Shown: in pieces, positions 22,863 to 36,250 of the stretch
Layout of the letters: each line of letters begins with the position of its first letter
Position numbering within the stretch: the first letter of the stretch is position 1
Assembly: GCA_014529385.2 (NCBI GenBank)
Contig: CM043950.1
Span: 66,670,935-66,734,934 of the forward strand
From: Adiantum capillus-veneris
Lineage: Eukaryota; Streptophyta; Polypodiopsida; Polypodiales; Pteridaceae
Reading direction: 5' to 3'
Length of the DNA: 64,000 nucleotides
Translations under genes and position numbers: made by a program
The notes under the pieces: generated by a model
The model's input: only the letters and a program-made list of their open reading frames with translations
Databases searched by the model: none
Told to the model about the DNA's origin: nothing

Positions 22863-24765
22863 TGAGGCAACCTAGACTAGAGAAAAAGCCAAAGCATTCA
22901 CTTGAATTTCCACTACTTCCTCTAGTTTTGGCTAGAGTAACACCTAGATTGACTTTATCACGGCGGTTGAGAGGTGCTTGAGAGTAGAGATGCTTGGTAA
23001 GGACCTCGAGAGCTTTAGTTTAGTAGGACGGATTAGGTGAAAGATCCTTGAGACTAGTTATTGGTCAGTAAGGGTATCACCTAAGTAGGAAGTAGAGATT
23101 CGCACTGAGAGTTGAACTTTTTACCTTTTGTATTGTTTTTTTATGATCAGCAGGAGTAGGGTAAGTAGAAAACCATCATGATTGCATCTGATCGAAGTGC
23201 ATTGAAGAAAACCAAAAAATAGTCAGATTTGTCTTCGGTACGCCTAAGATAGACAGGGGTTTTTTGGGATTGAAAATGAGTAATTGAACTTGCAAGGTGG
23301 TAGACCAACTTGTTTAGACCATCCCCATTGATTTGGAAACATTTGGATCACTTAAACACTTGGTCAAGTCCAAAATTGAAAAAAAACTGTAGACTTTAGA
23401 GAAAATCAACAAAGCAAAGTCAAATCAGGCTAAAACTTGAAACCAGGGTGTGGATAATTCCTACAACTTGTGGGAAAATCAATTTGTAAAGAAAAAGATG
23501 AAAAATGTGTAAATCTGGAAGAGTAGTATTTTCAGCACGCCGAAGAATAATAGTTGAGATAGACCCTACAGATAGGTGCAATTATCTGAGGCACGCCTAA
23601 GATAAAAGTGAGCAAAATTACACCATTTTTGCACATAAGACCTATTGGGCACTAGAAAAAGGTATTTTATATATTTTGTGGTCAAGGATTGATAAATTGT
23701 GGAATCACATATAGCTTTAAGTGTTGTCCTCTACAAGGAATTGCGACTTTGTGAAGGACATGAGAGCAAACGTCAAAAGCATTGCGCTTGAAACCAAAGG
23801 CAACCTTCCAGGTTTGAAGTATTAGTTCGATTGAGTTGCATAAATTCATATATGAAGCTAAGGTCTGACAAAGTTTTAGAACACTCGATTGACTTAGAAG
23901 AGAATAGGAGCAGAGCGTCCACAAAAGAGAGTGTAAACCAAGGGAGACCATTAGAAACTATTGTGAAAACCAGACACTTACTCTGATTCAAAATCAGGCA
24001 TGTCTTCTTTTTTGACGCAATTGGGAACTGGGACCTCTCTCAAGTCCAAGCACATCTTGACTTTTTTAAAGACCAACAAGTATGAAGCCCATATTTATTT
24101 CGACCCAAATGAGGAGTTTGCAGTGAGGATAGACGACCATGCCATTGATTTTGAAGAGGAAGTTAGGGCCAACAAATAGGATGACCTGTATGTAGACCAA
24201 AATGGAGTACATTATCTCAAGATACAAGACCCTAATTCAGTGGATAAATGGGGATTAGAGGTTGATACTCTCATACCAGATAAGGTTGTAAACGAAGGAC
24301 CACTAGTGTTAGAAATAGAAGGGTATGAGCTAATAGATGCTGAACCATTAAAACACATCCCCTCTGATAACCCAAGACTTGGAGTTTATTGCAAGGAAGA
24401 AAACAATATTAAGGATTTGGGCCGGATTAGGACAAATGACACCCTTGACTAGGGACACTCAATCCATGAAGTGATCATGGGAATCACACAGGAAATTGAT
24501 CGGTATGTGGATCCAAATTTTAGATCTTATGACAACATGGCCAACCAAAGAGGAAGCACAGCAAGGGGTAGTCACCTCAATGGTACCAACAGAGAAAGAA
24601 AGATTGAAACCACCTATAATAGGGGAGAAATGGGTGACAGGAGGACAAGAAGAGGTCCTCATGAGTCACACTTACCAGACAGCTGGTTTGAGGGATTAAT
24701 GGGAAAAATATCGGCTCAAAGAAAGATAATGGGGGCCAAACACAATCATAGAGTCAGATCAGCAA
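22863..24765 (+). other. Leader and N-terminal gag side of gypsy remnant D
   Basis: No long frame. The stretch 24003-24779 has short open frames rich in charged residues (for example around 24240-24450), in the position where Tat/Athila elements carry the gag N-terminus. Nothing here is diagnostic by itself. Confidence 0.35.
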
Positions 24766-26065
24766 ATTTCCAAAAGTGAATTAAAAAAAATATAGCGGGA
24801 CAGGGGACCCATATGACCATTTGGCCAACTTCAGATAGGTTTGAGAGCTGAGCGCATAACGGATTTCCATACACAGTTTGAGGGATTTGGGATGACCTTG
24901 GAGGGAAAAGCCTTGACTTGGTTCTAGCCCATACCTCCTGGATCGATCACTAACTTGCCAAGTTTGGCCATGAGATTTGTCGCTACATGTTCTAAATGGG
25001 CAAAAAGCATAGCACTGTGGCAAAAATCTATAGTTTCAAATAGAAACAAGGAGAAACTATCAGAGATAGTGCAAGTCAAATGAGGCAGTACATCAATAGA
25101 TGCCCGTAATTGGATATTCCAACCGAGGAAAGACTAGTCTTACTGTTTCTAGAGGGTTGTTAAACAAAGCTTTGCATGCAATTTGTATAGTAAGAAACAC
25201 ATGACCTGGGAGGCATGTAGTTTAGATGCGATTGACTTGTGATAATTGTGAGATCTTCAATGAGGAAAGCAAAGCTAAGGATACTCAGAGCAAGTGAAAG
25301 ACATCCACTGTGCCAACACAAGTAGGATCAGCAGATACAACTCCTGCTAATGCGATAGAGAACATGCTTAAACGAATGAATGATATGATGGACAACATGC
25401 AAAGAATGCCAATGCGAAGCCCAGTGCAAGGACAAAATCAGGTAAAACCTATGGGACAACAAAGGCAATAAAATGGTGCGATATTGAAGAGAAATGGACA
25501 AATCATGAGACAAATGAGTGCTACTACAAGCTAAATATGATAGAAATGTTTAGTATGTGCCAATGAGGCCACAGGGGCAACCCATGTATAGATTACCTTC
25601 CCGTATGGCACCTGTGCAAAGATCACCCATGAATGTGGAGCGATCTCAACCAGTATTAGGTCATCAATATCCACTTCCAGAGAATAGATTTGTACCGGTC
25701 AAGTACATGGTGTTTGAGGAACAAACTGAGGAACAGGGACTAGTACCCATTACTCCATATCATGAGACTAGCTCAGTAAATAGGTAAAGAAGAAGAGTGG
25801 TATAACTAACCTGCTCCAGTTCCTATCAAGCCGATGTGCCAAGCACCCACTGATACAACATTTGTTTACTTTATTGCAAACCAGGGGGCAAGGCCACCTA
25901 TGGTCAAGCCAATGCCCAAACCAAAAAGTGGAAATTGTCACAACTGTGGAACGGATGACCATTGGAAAAATGTCTGTCGTGAATAGGATAAGAATGTGAG
26001 ATCTATAGAGGCGTATTGTGGAGCGTGCGAACGCAAGGGTGGACACTTTCGCTGAAAATACAAAA
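24766..26065 (+). pseudogene. Gypsy gag remnant of D with zinc knuckles
   Basis: Near 24805-24990 the words GDPYDHLANF, FGMTLEGKALTWF and IPPGSITNLPSLAMRFV follow one another, with stops between. This is the retrotransposon gag capsid pattern (Retrotrans_gag). Further on, near 25929-25985, CHNCGTDDHWKNVC is a CX2CX4HX4C zinc knuckle. A second one, CGACERKGGHF, near 26015-26055, loses its last Cys next to a TGA. There is no protease or RT after it; the homology stops at about 26065. This is therefore a truncated copy. Confidence 0.65.
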
Positions 26066-26791
26066 TATTTTGTGCGTTTCTTTTAGGGAAACTTAAAAAC
26101 CCCATGTCTTGTGATGATGAAGTGGTGGAGCTCGTGCTGCCAATTCATCAACCAAGAAGATAGGGTAGGCATAATAGTTGTGGAGGGGATTAAAGGCGTA
26201 GGGCCAGGGTTCTGGATTCCTTGTATTCTTAGGGATCCTTTTCTCGCTTTCCACCGCATTGGCATCCTTGGAGAGTCTCTGCGCCTACTGGGTGTTGTAG
26301 GCATGGTGAGTATTGATTAAGGCTCTATTGTTTGAGAGGTTTTGTAAGGGCTCAATATTCTCCCTAAGTGGTTTTAGGTTTACAAAGTGCGGAGAGTGAT
26401 GGGCTTTGAGACACCACGACTTGCAGTAGATTGTGCTTGGAGAATTCCTTTTATTTCTCTGCACTGCCATGGATTGCTTTGCAGGGTTTCATCGTCCTCG
26501 ATTTTGCAGGTGGCATTTTGCTTGTTTTTTTCTATCCTTGGGTCAATTAAACGGGATTTATTAAGATTTAATTGTTTTTCTTTGCCTAGTTGAAGTGCAT
26601 GGGCGAACGTGAAGTGCAGGTACGGCATTAGAGTTTTGCGTCCATTGTCGTGCAGGGACAACTTGCGGTATTTCCACTTTCCATGGAGAGATCCCTCTGA
26701 CATCGCACCTCTGACATCTAATTCTTTCTCTCCTTTCAGCTAGGGCAGATTTCTCTTCTGTAGTTGTTGAATGTTTAACTTTGATGCCTCC
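26066..26791. other. No supported gene
   Basis: Mixed sequence with short frames on both strands and no recognisable domain or repeat structure. It may be gypsy-derived or unique sequence. Confidence 0.3.
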
Positions 26792-27135
26792 TCAAATGCA
26801 ACTGAAGCAGTTGCCTCTCGACTTGAGCATTTAATCCCTGCAAGCCTTTCTAGAAACTTCATGCACACACACAAAGCACACCCATGGAAGTTGTATATGC
26901 ACCCATGAACACTTTTAGATTTGTCAAAATATCGTGCTCCACCACCTAAACCTTCTCTCACCTTCAAATGCAATTGAAGCAGTTGCCTCTCGACTTGAGC
27001 ATTTAATCCTTGCAAGCCTTTCTAGAAACTTCATGCACACACACAAAGCACACCCATGGAAGCTGTATATGCGCCCATGAACACTTTCAGATTTGTCAGA
27101 ATATCGTGCTCTACCACCTAAACCTTCTCTCACCA
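26792..27135. repeat. Tandem duplication, period 172 bp, two copies
   Basis: Copies at 26792-26963 and 26964-27135 share 'tcaaatgcaa.tgaagcag', 'gcatttaatcc', '(ca)n aagcacacccatgg' and 'aaaccttctctcacc'. They differ at about ten single bases. The duplication is fairly recent and non-coding. Confidence 0.85.
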
Positions 27136-27677
27136 ACTTTGTTTTTTGCTCTTATTCTGCCCATTTCGAAATGTTTGGAGTTCTACTATTTCATGCTTCA
27201 GCCCTTCCTTTCTGATGTGTGTGGGGTGTATGGTTTGCATTGGAGTTCTTTTGGGTGATGATAGGGTCTCATGTTTTTACTCTCTTTTTACATTTTCTGT
27301 GTGCTTGGCTTGGCCTTGCAACTGGGAAGAACCTTGCTCAAGCTTCGCTCTTTTATTTGCTCACGATATAGTCTTTGCAAACATGCATCTAGCCCAGGTC
27401 ACGAGTACCATACTACCAGCCTTGTGAACCACCACTTTGGATATAGAGGCAATAGGAAACAAAATAGTCTTACCCTATTCATACACTTGCAAGGCATAGT
27501 CAATGGCTTGTAGCTATCGACAACAACAACAATTAATGAGTTAAACCCTTGTTGTTTTTGTCCACTCATAGTTGTCTTTCAAGTTTTTCATCAAAGGTTT
27601 TACATTGGAGGATTGTAGTGTCTTGAAAGTCTCGATTAAATACTGCAAAGCATGGCATAAATCAATTCATTTGCATC
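27136..27677. other. No supported gene
   Basis: Unremarkable AT-rich sequence up to the left end of the large inverted repeat. A short CAA run lies near 27521-27531. Confidence 0.4.
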
Positions 27678-27926
27678 ATCTACTAACACAATATGGCGTT
27701 GGGGTTTCCTCGGCCACGTGTCATGCACTGCGAGCTAAAGGCTTGCGATAAGGAAAAAGGGAGCTGGCGGCTCTGCTAGGCTTTCACACGGCGGCTATGC
27801 AGGGCTTTAAGTACATTCAAATATTGACGACCGCCTTGCAACAGTAGGACCCCGCCCTCGTATTGGCTTCGTGAAGTAAAAACGAAAGAGAGAGAGAGTC
27901 CTCAGACTGCTTGGACGTGAAATACA

Positions 27927-28018
<92 letters not shown>

Positions 28019-28083
28019 AGAAGAAGAAGGCGTACGTCTCCTGCAAGGTATTCTCCTACTCACTCTCGCAGTCCTCAGAGTAG

Positions 28084-28124
<41 letters not shown>

Positions 28125-28274
28125 TAACTGGCTATTACCATTGGCCTCATCCACCAAAGGAAACACACAAAGTAGTGTCTCTGTCTTGCTATGCTGCAGT
28201 GAACACTCTCTGAAGCCTGTCGGACAGAGGAAATGCTGAGGGATGAGGGCGGGGTGAGGTTGTTCTGCTACACG

Positions 28275-28326
<52 letters not shown>

Positions 28327-28949
28327 TGCAGGCGATAGTGGCCAGGGTGGCGGAATGCTGGTGCTGTTGCCCGTCTCCTTGCACTGCATGCCGAGAGCTC
28401 CCACCAAGGGTAATTCTATTGTTGCCCGTCTCCTCGTGCTGCATGCCGGGAGCTCCCGCCAAGGGTAGTGGAGCCAAGCAGGGAGCGGAGTGGGAAACAA
28501 TGATGCAGACAGGCAGGCGACACAGAAAGCGAGCCACACACAGGGTAGGTCCGTTCTCATAGGCTCGAAAGTCGAAAGTAATAAGCGAAATGACTGCCGA
28601 AATATTCATTCACATGCAGACACTTGAGGCATGGGTCCCCTTTGGCGGATAATGTTGTTGCTGCCCGTCTCCTCGCGCTGCATGCCGGGAGCTCCCGCCA
28701 AGGGATTAGGGTGCAGTGAGCCGTTCCTCGCGCTGCCATGCACTCGACACCGCAACAAAACTCTCTGTGTGTGTGTGTGTGTGCATCGTCCGAATGTAAC
28801 TTAAAAATCTATATTTTTATTGTAGGTAGCAAGTGTGCAAGCCAAGGAGAGTGGAGTCGTGATGTGGTGAGGCAGTTCAACTAGGTAGCACAACTAGGTA
28901 AAATGTCTTGGCAGATTATATTTCAATTTATTTATTTGATTTGTTGATT

Positions 28950-29024
<75 letters not shown>

Positions 29025-29169
29025 GTTTTAGTAAGTTAGGTTAATGTAATGGTAAATTAGGTTAATGTAATGGAAAGAAATGAAATGAAATGAAATGTCA
29101 TATTAACGTCTTTAAAAGGCCACAATGACCTATGAGACCAAATGGTTACAAAATTGTGAATGTTTTGGT

Positions 29170-29218
<49 letters not shown>

Positions 29219-29372
29219 ACAAGCGACCGGAAATGGTAAATTAAAATAATCCATAATCCATAATCCATAAAAATACAAGATAGAGAGAAAGAAATGAAAT
29301 GTTATACTACCGTTTTCAAAAGGCCAAAATGATCTATGAGACCAATTTGTTACAAAATTGTGGATGTTTTGA
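27678..29372 (+). repeat. Left arm of the large inverted repeat
   Basis: In order: unique GC-rich end (27678-27890), (AG)~42 at about 27931-28014, (AAG)n, (CT)n at about 28087-28121, a unique block, (AG)n at about 28279-28324, and a 44-bp unit with the palindrome CGGGAGCTCCCG. That unit occurs three times (about 28367-28410, 28422-28465, 28660-28704; the first copy is CGAGAGCTCCCA). Then come (GT)n, (AG)n at about 28955-29020, a GAAAT-rich part and (CA)n at about 29170-29215. It ends at the word 'tggatgttttga'. Confidence 0.85.
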
Positions 29373-29829
29373 CTTGAACTTAGGTAAATGAGGTTAATGA
29401 AATGATATTAATGTCTTCAAAAGGCTAAAATGACCTATGAGATTAAATTAGTACAACAATTGTGAAGATAGATATAGAGAAAACGAACTTAGGTAAATTA
29501 GGTTAATAGGTTAATGAAATGAAATGAAATTAGGTTAATGAATTGAAATGATATTAACGTCTTTAAAAGGCCAAAATGACCTATGAGACCAAACTGTTAC
29601 AAAATTGTGAATGTTTTGGTTAACTTTTAATTTCAATTTAATTATTTGATTTATTAATTATTTGATTGTTTTGTTTATTCACACACACACACACATAAAT
29701 GAAATGAAATGAAATGTTAAGTTAATGTTATGGTAAAAACCAATTCATAAAAATAGAAGAGAGAGAGAAAGAAATGAAATGATATTATCGTCTTCATAAG
29801 GCCAAAATAACCTATGAGAAATGTGAAGC

Positions 29830-29899
<70 letters not shown>

Positions 29900-30495
29900 A
29901 GTCGAATGGAATGAGATGTTATATTAACGTCTTCAAAAGGCTAAAATCAACTATGAGTCCAAACTGTTACAAAACTGTGAATTTGATACCATGTCTGGGT
30001 GCGAAAAGACTAGAACCAAAATACTAGAAGATAGAGAGAAAGAAATGAAATGATATTATTGTCTTCATAAGGCCAAAATAACCTATGAGACCAAACTGTT
30101 ACAAAAAATGTGAAGATAGAGATAGAGAGAACGAAGTCGAATGAAATGAGATGTTATATTAACGTCTTCAAAAGGCCAAAATCAACTATGAGTCCAAACT
30201 AATACAAAACTGTGAATCTGATACCATGTTTGGGTGCTAAAAGACTAAAACAAAAATACTACTATTACTACTAGAATCCATCCTCATTTGCACTCTAGAT
30301 ATCGAGAGAGTATGGCTCAAATCCTCTGTTGTACTCTCTGTCGATGCTATGTAGCCCCATAGCTACATAGCCGTCTGGATCTCCATAGCTCATGTGCTCG
30401 ATCGAGAGAGAAATAAAATGAACTGAAATGTTATATTAACGTCTTCAAACGGCCAAAATGACCTATGAGACCAGAGGGTTACAATGTGTTGAATC
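29080..30495 (+). repeat. Array of a ~70-bp core repeat
   Basis: Core: 'ttaacgtcttcaaaaggcc', then 'aaaatgacctatgagacc', then 'aaa.tgttacaaaattgtga'. Copies start near 29100, 29310, 29408, 29557, 29790, 29925, 30058, 30160 and 30435. They are joined by variable GAAAT-, AGAT- and AG-rich linkers. Inverted copies occur in the right arm near 33710-34040. Non-coding. Confidence 0.8.
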
Positions 30496-30584
30496 TGATC
30501 CAAAGTCAGAGTAACAAAATGAACTGACAAAATGATAAAAATGATAAAATAAAAGTACTATGAGATCCTAAACTGGTAGGCGTG

Positions 30585-30589
30585 AACTA

Positions 30590-30677
<88 letters not shown>

Positions 30678-30780
30678 AAACACACACACAAACACACATA
30701 GAGAGACAAAGAGTTGCAAATGAAGTGAGTTTGAAGGGTACTTACACACATACACGCGTGCATGCTACACAACCACACAC

Positions 30781-30834
<54 letters not shown>
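30585..30834. repeat. (AC)n(AG)n microsatellite cluster
   Basis: (AC)n at about 30591-30642 runs directly into (AG)n to about 30671, with another (AG)n at about 30786-30834. Open frames across it only translate the repeats. Confidence 0.9.
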
Positions 30835-30838
<4 letters not shown>

Positions 30839-30939
30839 AAAAGACCAAAGTGAATAAATTATAGGTGAGTGAGATAAAGAGAGAGACAACAATGAAATGA
30901 GTAATAGTAATGTGCTCAAAAGAGTACATCCATGTGCCC

Positions 30940-31200
30940 CTAGACTAGATTAAAGATAGGAGAGAGAGAGGGAGGGAGAGACATAGGGAGAGTTAAATGT
31001 GAGTAACAATTCCATCCAAAGATGTAGATTTTAATGTCATAAAGAGGGTTTCCAAAGATCTCGGGCTTGACGTAAATGCCTAGAGCAATTCCAATAGACC
31101 TTAGAGATTCTTGCGTAGTCTTGAAAATCAAGGCATGATACTCAAAAGGCAATCCCAAGAGAGCCTTCATACTGAACCAAGATGGGATCTTTGTCTTCAC
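30940..31200 (-). pseudogene. DUF4283-like fragment (possible LINE ORF1 remnant)
   Basis: An 86-codon minus-strand frame. PSWFSMKALLGLPFEYHALI followed by LRSIGIALGIYVKPEIF resembles the 'WVRIPGLPLEYW..LxxIGNALG' pattern of DUF4283 proteins associated with plant non-LTR retrotransposons. Only this module is visible: no zinc knuckle, endonuclease or RT nearby. Weak call. Confidence 0.3.
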
Positions 31201-31774
31201 CCTAATAAGGAAGAGGTTTTTAGGGTCCTGCCTATGGAAGTATTGAAAGATCTATCTAATGATAGGGCTCCAAATCTAGCTATGCTATTCCAGTGATAAT
31301 TAACATAACTAGTTTGTCACTCTCATACGAATAGTTTCAAAAGATCCCAAGGATATTGTAAGTGCCCTGACACTAGCATTTATATTCATATATAAAGAAC
31401 TCTGATGTATGAAATTCAAGAGGGAATTTGGATAATCAACATCTTATTCTTAACAATAAGATAAAACACCTGATTGTTCTATACATCATGCCGAGTTTGA
31501 TAATTTTGGGAGGAGATGATGTCCCAAAGAGGCAAGGAATGATCTGCTTCCCATATGATGCAAAGTGAGGGTTTCTCTCCTAATGCAATTACATATGCAT
31601 TACAATTCAAAATAAACCATAGTTTGATCACCAAAAGGTGACCACATGGATAGAAGATCACATGAAACCATTATATATTTCAAAAATGGTTGGATAGAGA
31701 GAATAACACGTGTGATTGAAAGATCCAGTACTGCTTTCGAACCCTATAAATTTTAGATATAGAGTGAAAGTGTG

Positions 31775-31806
<32 letters not shown>

Positions 31807-31940
31807 AGGGAGAGAGAGGGATGGGAAACAGACCTAGAAACAGACTTATTTAAAGAGACATATTGTAAAGTCAAGTTTTGTGGATGAAGTCCTAGAGCAA
31901 CTACACTTACAATGTCTCTTTTTTTTTTCTTAGGAACTTT

Positions 31941-32414
31941 ATGGCACCTAGGGTATCTGCTAAATGTTTTGGTCATGGATTGGAAGCGATGGAGATAGTA
32001 ATGGATCATATAATGATTCACTACTCTCCGGAAAACAAAGCTGACTTCTTTCAAAGCATTCTTCGAGGTTTCTTTCTGGGTGTTACTATAGAAGAAGCTT
32101 GGAGAACCTATGATCGCACTTCCATGACTCGAGATGGGACATCCTTTCACCAGGTGTTTGTCAAAATCCAGAATGATCCTAGCCAGTGGTTTCGCAACCT
32201 ATGCCTTTTGCAAATTCGAGTAAAGATGGGATACTCAAATGCCCTCTACCTTAATTCTGAGTTAGGTTGTTGTTCTATATCTGAAGTTTATAGCAAAATT
32301 AATGTGCTAAAGAGCATTGTAGGACCTGATAAGATAGAGAACCATAAGGAGTCTATTTTCAAGCGTCCCAGTGCTAAACGCTCTTTTCCCATTTTCAAAT
32401 GTAAATGGGGTTGA
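31941..32414 (+). CDS. Hypothetical protein inside the inverted-repeat element
   Basis: 157 codons starting at ATGGCACC, a good plant start context, and ending TGA at 32412-32414. It begins MAPRVSAKCFGHGLEAMEIV and contains a mostly helical-looking segment with many Phe and Trp, then a basic C-terminus (FKRPSAKRSFPIFKCKWG). No family recognised. A long pyrimidine run ending in TTAG (about 31916-31934) lies directly before it and looks like a 3' splice site, so it may be an internal or last exon with coding sequence further upstream. It sits in the spacer of the large inverted repeat and is the longest non-repetitive frame there. Confidence 0.4.
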   Translation: MAPRVSAKCFGHGLEAMEIVMDHIMIHYSPENKADFFQSILRGFFLGVTIEEAWRTYDRTSMTRDGTSFHQVFVKIQNDPSQWFRNLCLLQIRVKMGYSNALYLNSELGCCSISEVYSKINVLKSIVGPDKIENHKESIFKRPSAKRSFPIFKCKWG

Positions 32415-32619
32415 TCATGTATTGAGCAAAACTTTTATCTACTGAACAAAAGTGATTCATGAGTATTTTGGTTTGTTTTCCGCTTCTCATGCAATCCTTT
32501 GTTGTTTTTCACATCTAGATAGAGATGATGTATTTTTTTAATTCTAAAATAGCAAGCACTTAAAAAATGAATATTCTACGAGGGTTATTTTTTAATTTAC
32601 AATCATTCAAACCTTCTCT

Positions 32620-32883
32620 TTGGTTGTCACATTTCTCTTTGCAACCACTGTAGTTTTTGTGTACAATAAAATGGAGATTAGTTGTGCCATTCCATTGGCT
32701 ATTGCAACCAGTGGCTTGATATCTTATGGGATAGCTATAAGTGCATCAGCGGGTGAGGAGGAGATACTGTCATCTCTTCCTACTATTCGCAATGTGCGTG
32801 CATCAAAGAAAGAAGCTCGAAATGTCGGGAGGAATAGTGCATCAGCTAATGAACGGGAGATACTTTCATCTCTTCGTATTTGA
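32620..32883 (+). CDS. Hypothetical membrane-like frame with a 96-bp in-frame tandem duplication
   Basis: About 87 codons; the first codon is GTG in the open frame, and the first in-frame ATG lies at 32671. One or two hydrophobic stretches (VVTFLFATTVVFVY and IPLAIATSGLISYGIAI) precede a repeated module ASAGEEEILSSLPTIRNVRA / ASANEREILSSLRI. The module is duplicated in frame with a period of 96 bp (32741 and 32837). In the second copy a TGA (32881-32883) stands where the first has an Arg codon. After the stop the same frame continues with NVRAAKRAAQNVEW. Either a decayed gene or an exon with a late stop; family unknown. Confidence 0.3.
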   Translation: MVVTFLFATTVVFVYNKMEISCAIPLAIATSGLISYGIAISASAGEEEILSSLPTIRNVRASKKEARNVGRNSASANEREILSSLRI

Positions 32884-33226
32884 AATGTGCGTGCTGCAAA
32901 GAGAGCAGCTCAAAATGTCGAGTGGAATTCTAAGAAGCAAATTATTGAAACCTTGCTAGAGATCAAAGCCACCTGCATAGGATGGAGACAATGCAAACCA
33001 ATGTCTCGAATGTGGTTGAAACTTTAAGCTCTGCAATTGGAGATTGAAAGTGGGATACTATGGAAATTGCGAGAAGCGACAAAAGCATCAAACTTGCAGA
33101 CTAGAGAGTGAGGCATACATGAGAGAGAAACTTTCCAAAGTTGAGGATTCTCAAAAGATGATATTGGCATCTATTGAGAATATTTGAAAAGAGGCTTCAT
33201 GGAGTCAACGTGAATCAAAAGGATGA

Positions 33227-33439
33227 ATGCAAGAAAGAATACGACAAATTGTGCCAGGATTGAGAAGTATCGTCAACAAGCTAGGTGCTTTGACAAAGGT
33301 TCAAGGTTCAAAACTTTCAGATATCCGAGCTACCTCAAATAAATTAAGTGCTTTGGCTAGTAGATTAGTTCGACCAAAGCAACGTCAAGTTTCTCAACGA
33401 CTTGATCCTACTAATCCTACTAATGGTAGAAATATGTAA
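33227..33439 (+). other. Short helical frame, unknown
   Basis: About 70 codons, polar and basic, with regular Leu/Ile spacing (IVPGLRSIVNKLGALTKV) suggesting a helix or coiled coil. It may be a downstream exon or a decayed part of the neighbouring frame. No family recognised. Confidence 0.2.
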
Positions 33440-33708
33440 TGCTATGCTGTATCTTCATCAAACTGTACTTTTTAATCGAGTCACTATCAATTTGTCAAAT
33501 GTATTTAGTTTAGAGGATATAATTAGATGTTCCTTTTTATATTGATTTTCTATTATGCATAAGGATGTCCTTTTAGTGATTGATCAAAATTATAGCAAGT
33601 ATATTATATTTATAATATGAGATCTATTTGCACTTGATTTCATAGATGGTATCTGGACCACATATATTATCACCTGGTCATGCACGACGTAGCCAACTAT
33701 GTGATGAT

Positions 33709-35512
<1,804 letters not shown>

Positions 35513-35581
35513 TATATTGTGTTATTGTTTATTTTTTTAATCATTTGGAGCTTTGTAGGCAGGCCTCGTGATTGTTTGTAC

Positions 35582-35625
<44 letters not shown>

Positions 35626-35995
35626 GCGCGCGCGCGCACAGCTTTTACCAACGAAGTTTATTTTTCTCTGAAAGGCAGCATGCTGAGGAGTGCTGCACTT
35701 GTGTCTAGCTGGAGCTCGTTCATCTACCAAACCCTTCTCTTATGTGGCAGCAGGAGGACGTCTCCTTGAATGCATCAGAAGGTTCCTTATGAATCACTAT
35801 TCAGCAGAATGCCAGGCCTTCAGTTCACCATGTTTGGTCGTCGATTAAAAGATGCCGGTTGGGAGCGAAGGGAGAAGGCGGTAACCAGTTTTTTTTCTGT
35901 TTTGCTTCCAAGTTCGTCCCAGCAAAACATTAAATTTAGGAGGGAAACACTGGTTGTATGTTTCTGATAAGAACGACTGGGTAGTTGCAATTTCC
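35513..35995. other. Flank with (CT)n(CA)n(CG)n microsatellite
   Basis: A compound microsatellite at about 35581-35640 is followed by sequence with short frames but no recognised gene. Confidence 0.4.
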
Positions 35996-36250
35996 TGGCG
36001 TTCTTTCATGGTTTTTGTTATGTCTACTACTCTCAAAGTTCATTATCAAAGGTAATTATTGTAGCTCCTTTTTGAGAAACAAAGTAGATATGTTGAGCCG
36101 TATCTTTTGTCGTAGTCTCCGTCACGGTTTTTATGGTTTTTCTTGGCGTTCTTTCACGGTTCTTATGGTTTTTATGATGTCTACTACTCTCAAAGCTCAA
36201 CCCCAAAGGTAATTATTGTAGCTCCTTTTTGAAAAACAAAGTAAACTTGA
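35996..36250. repeat. Tandem duplication, period 148 bp
   Basis: 'tggcgttctttca.ggtt' at 35996 and 36144, with 'atgtctactactctcaaag' and 'aaaggtaattattgtagctc' following in both. The second copy is incomplete. Confidence 0.8.

Noticed and set aside
27911-28213. Open frames made of Arg-Glu or Leu-Ser repeats (also 28233-28562, 30587-30919, 34295-34504, 34967-35290)
   Set aside because: They only translate AG/CT and AC/GT microsatellites; no unique protein sequence.
29983-30245. 'ctgataccatg' words read as minus-strand copia PBS
   Set aside because: They recur as part of the core-repeat linkers and have no adjacent LTR end.
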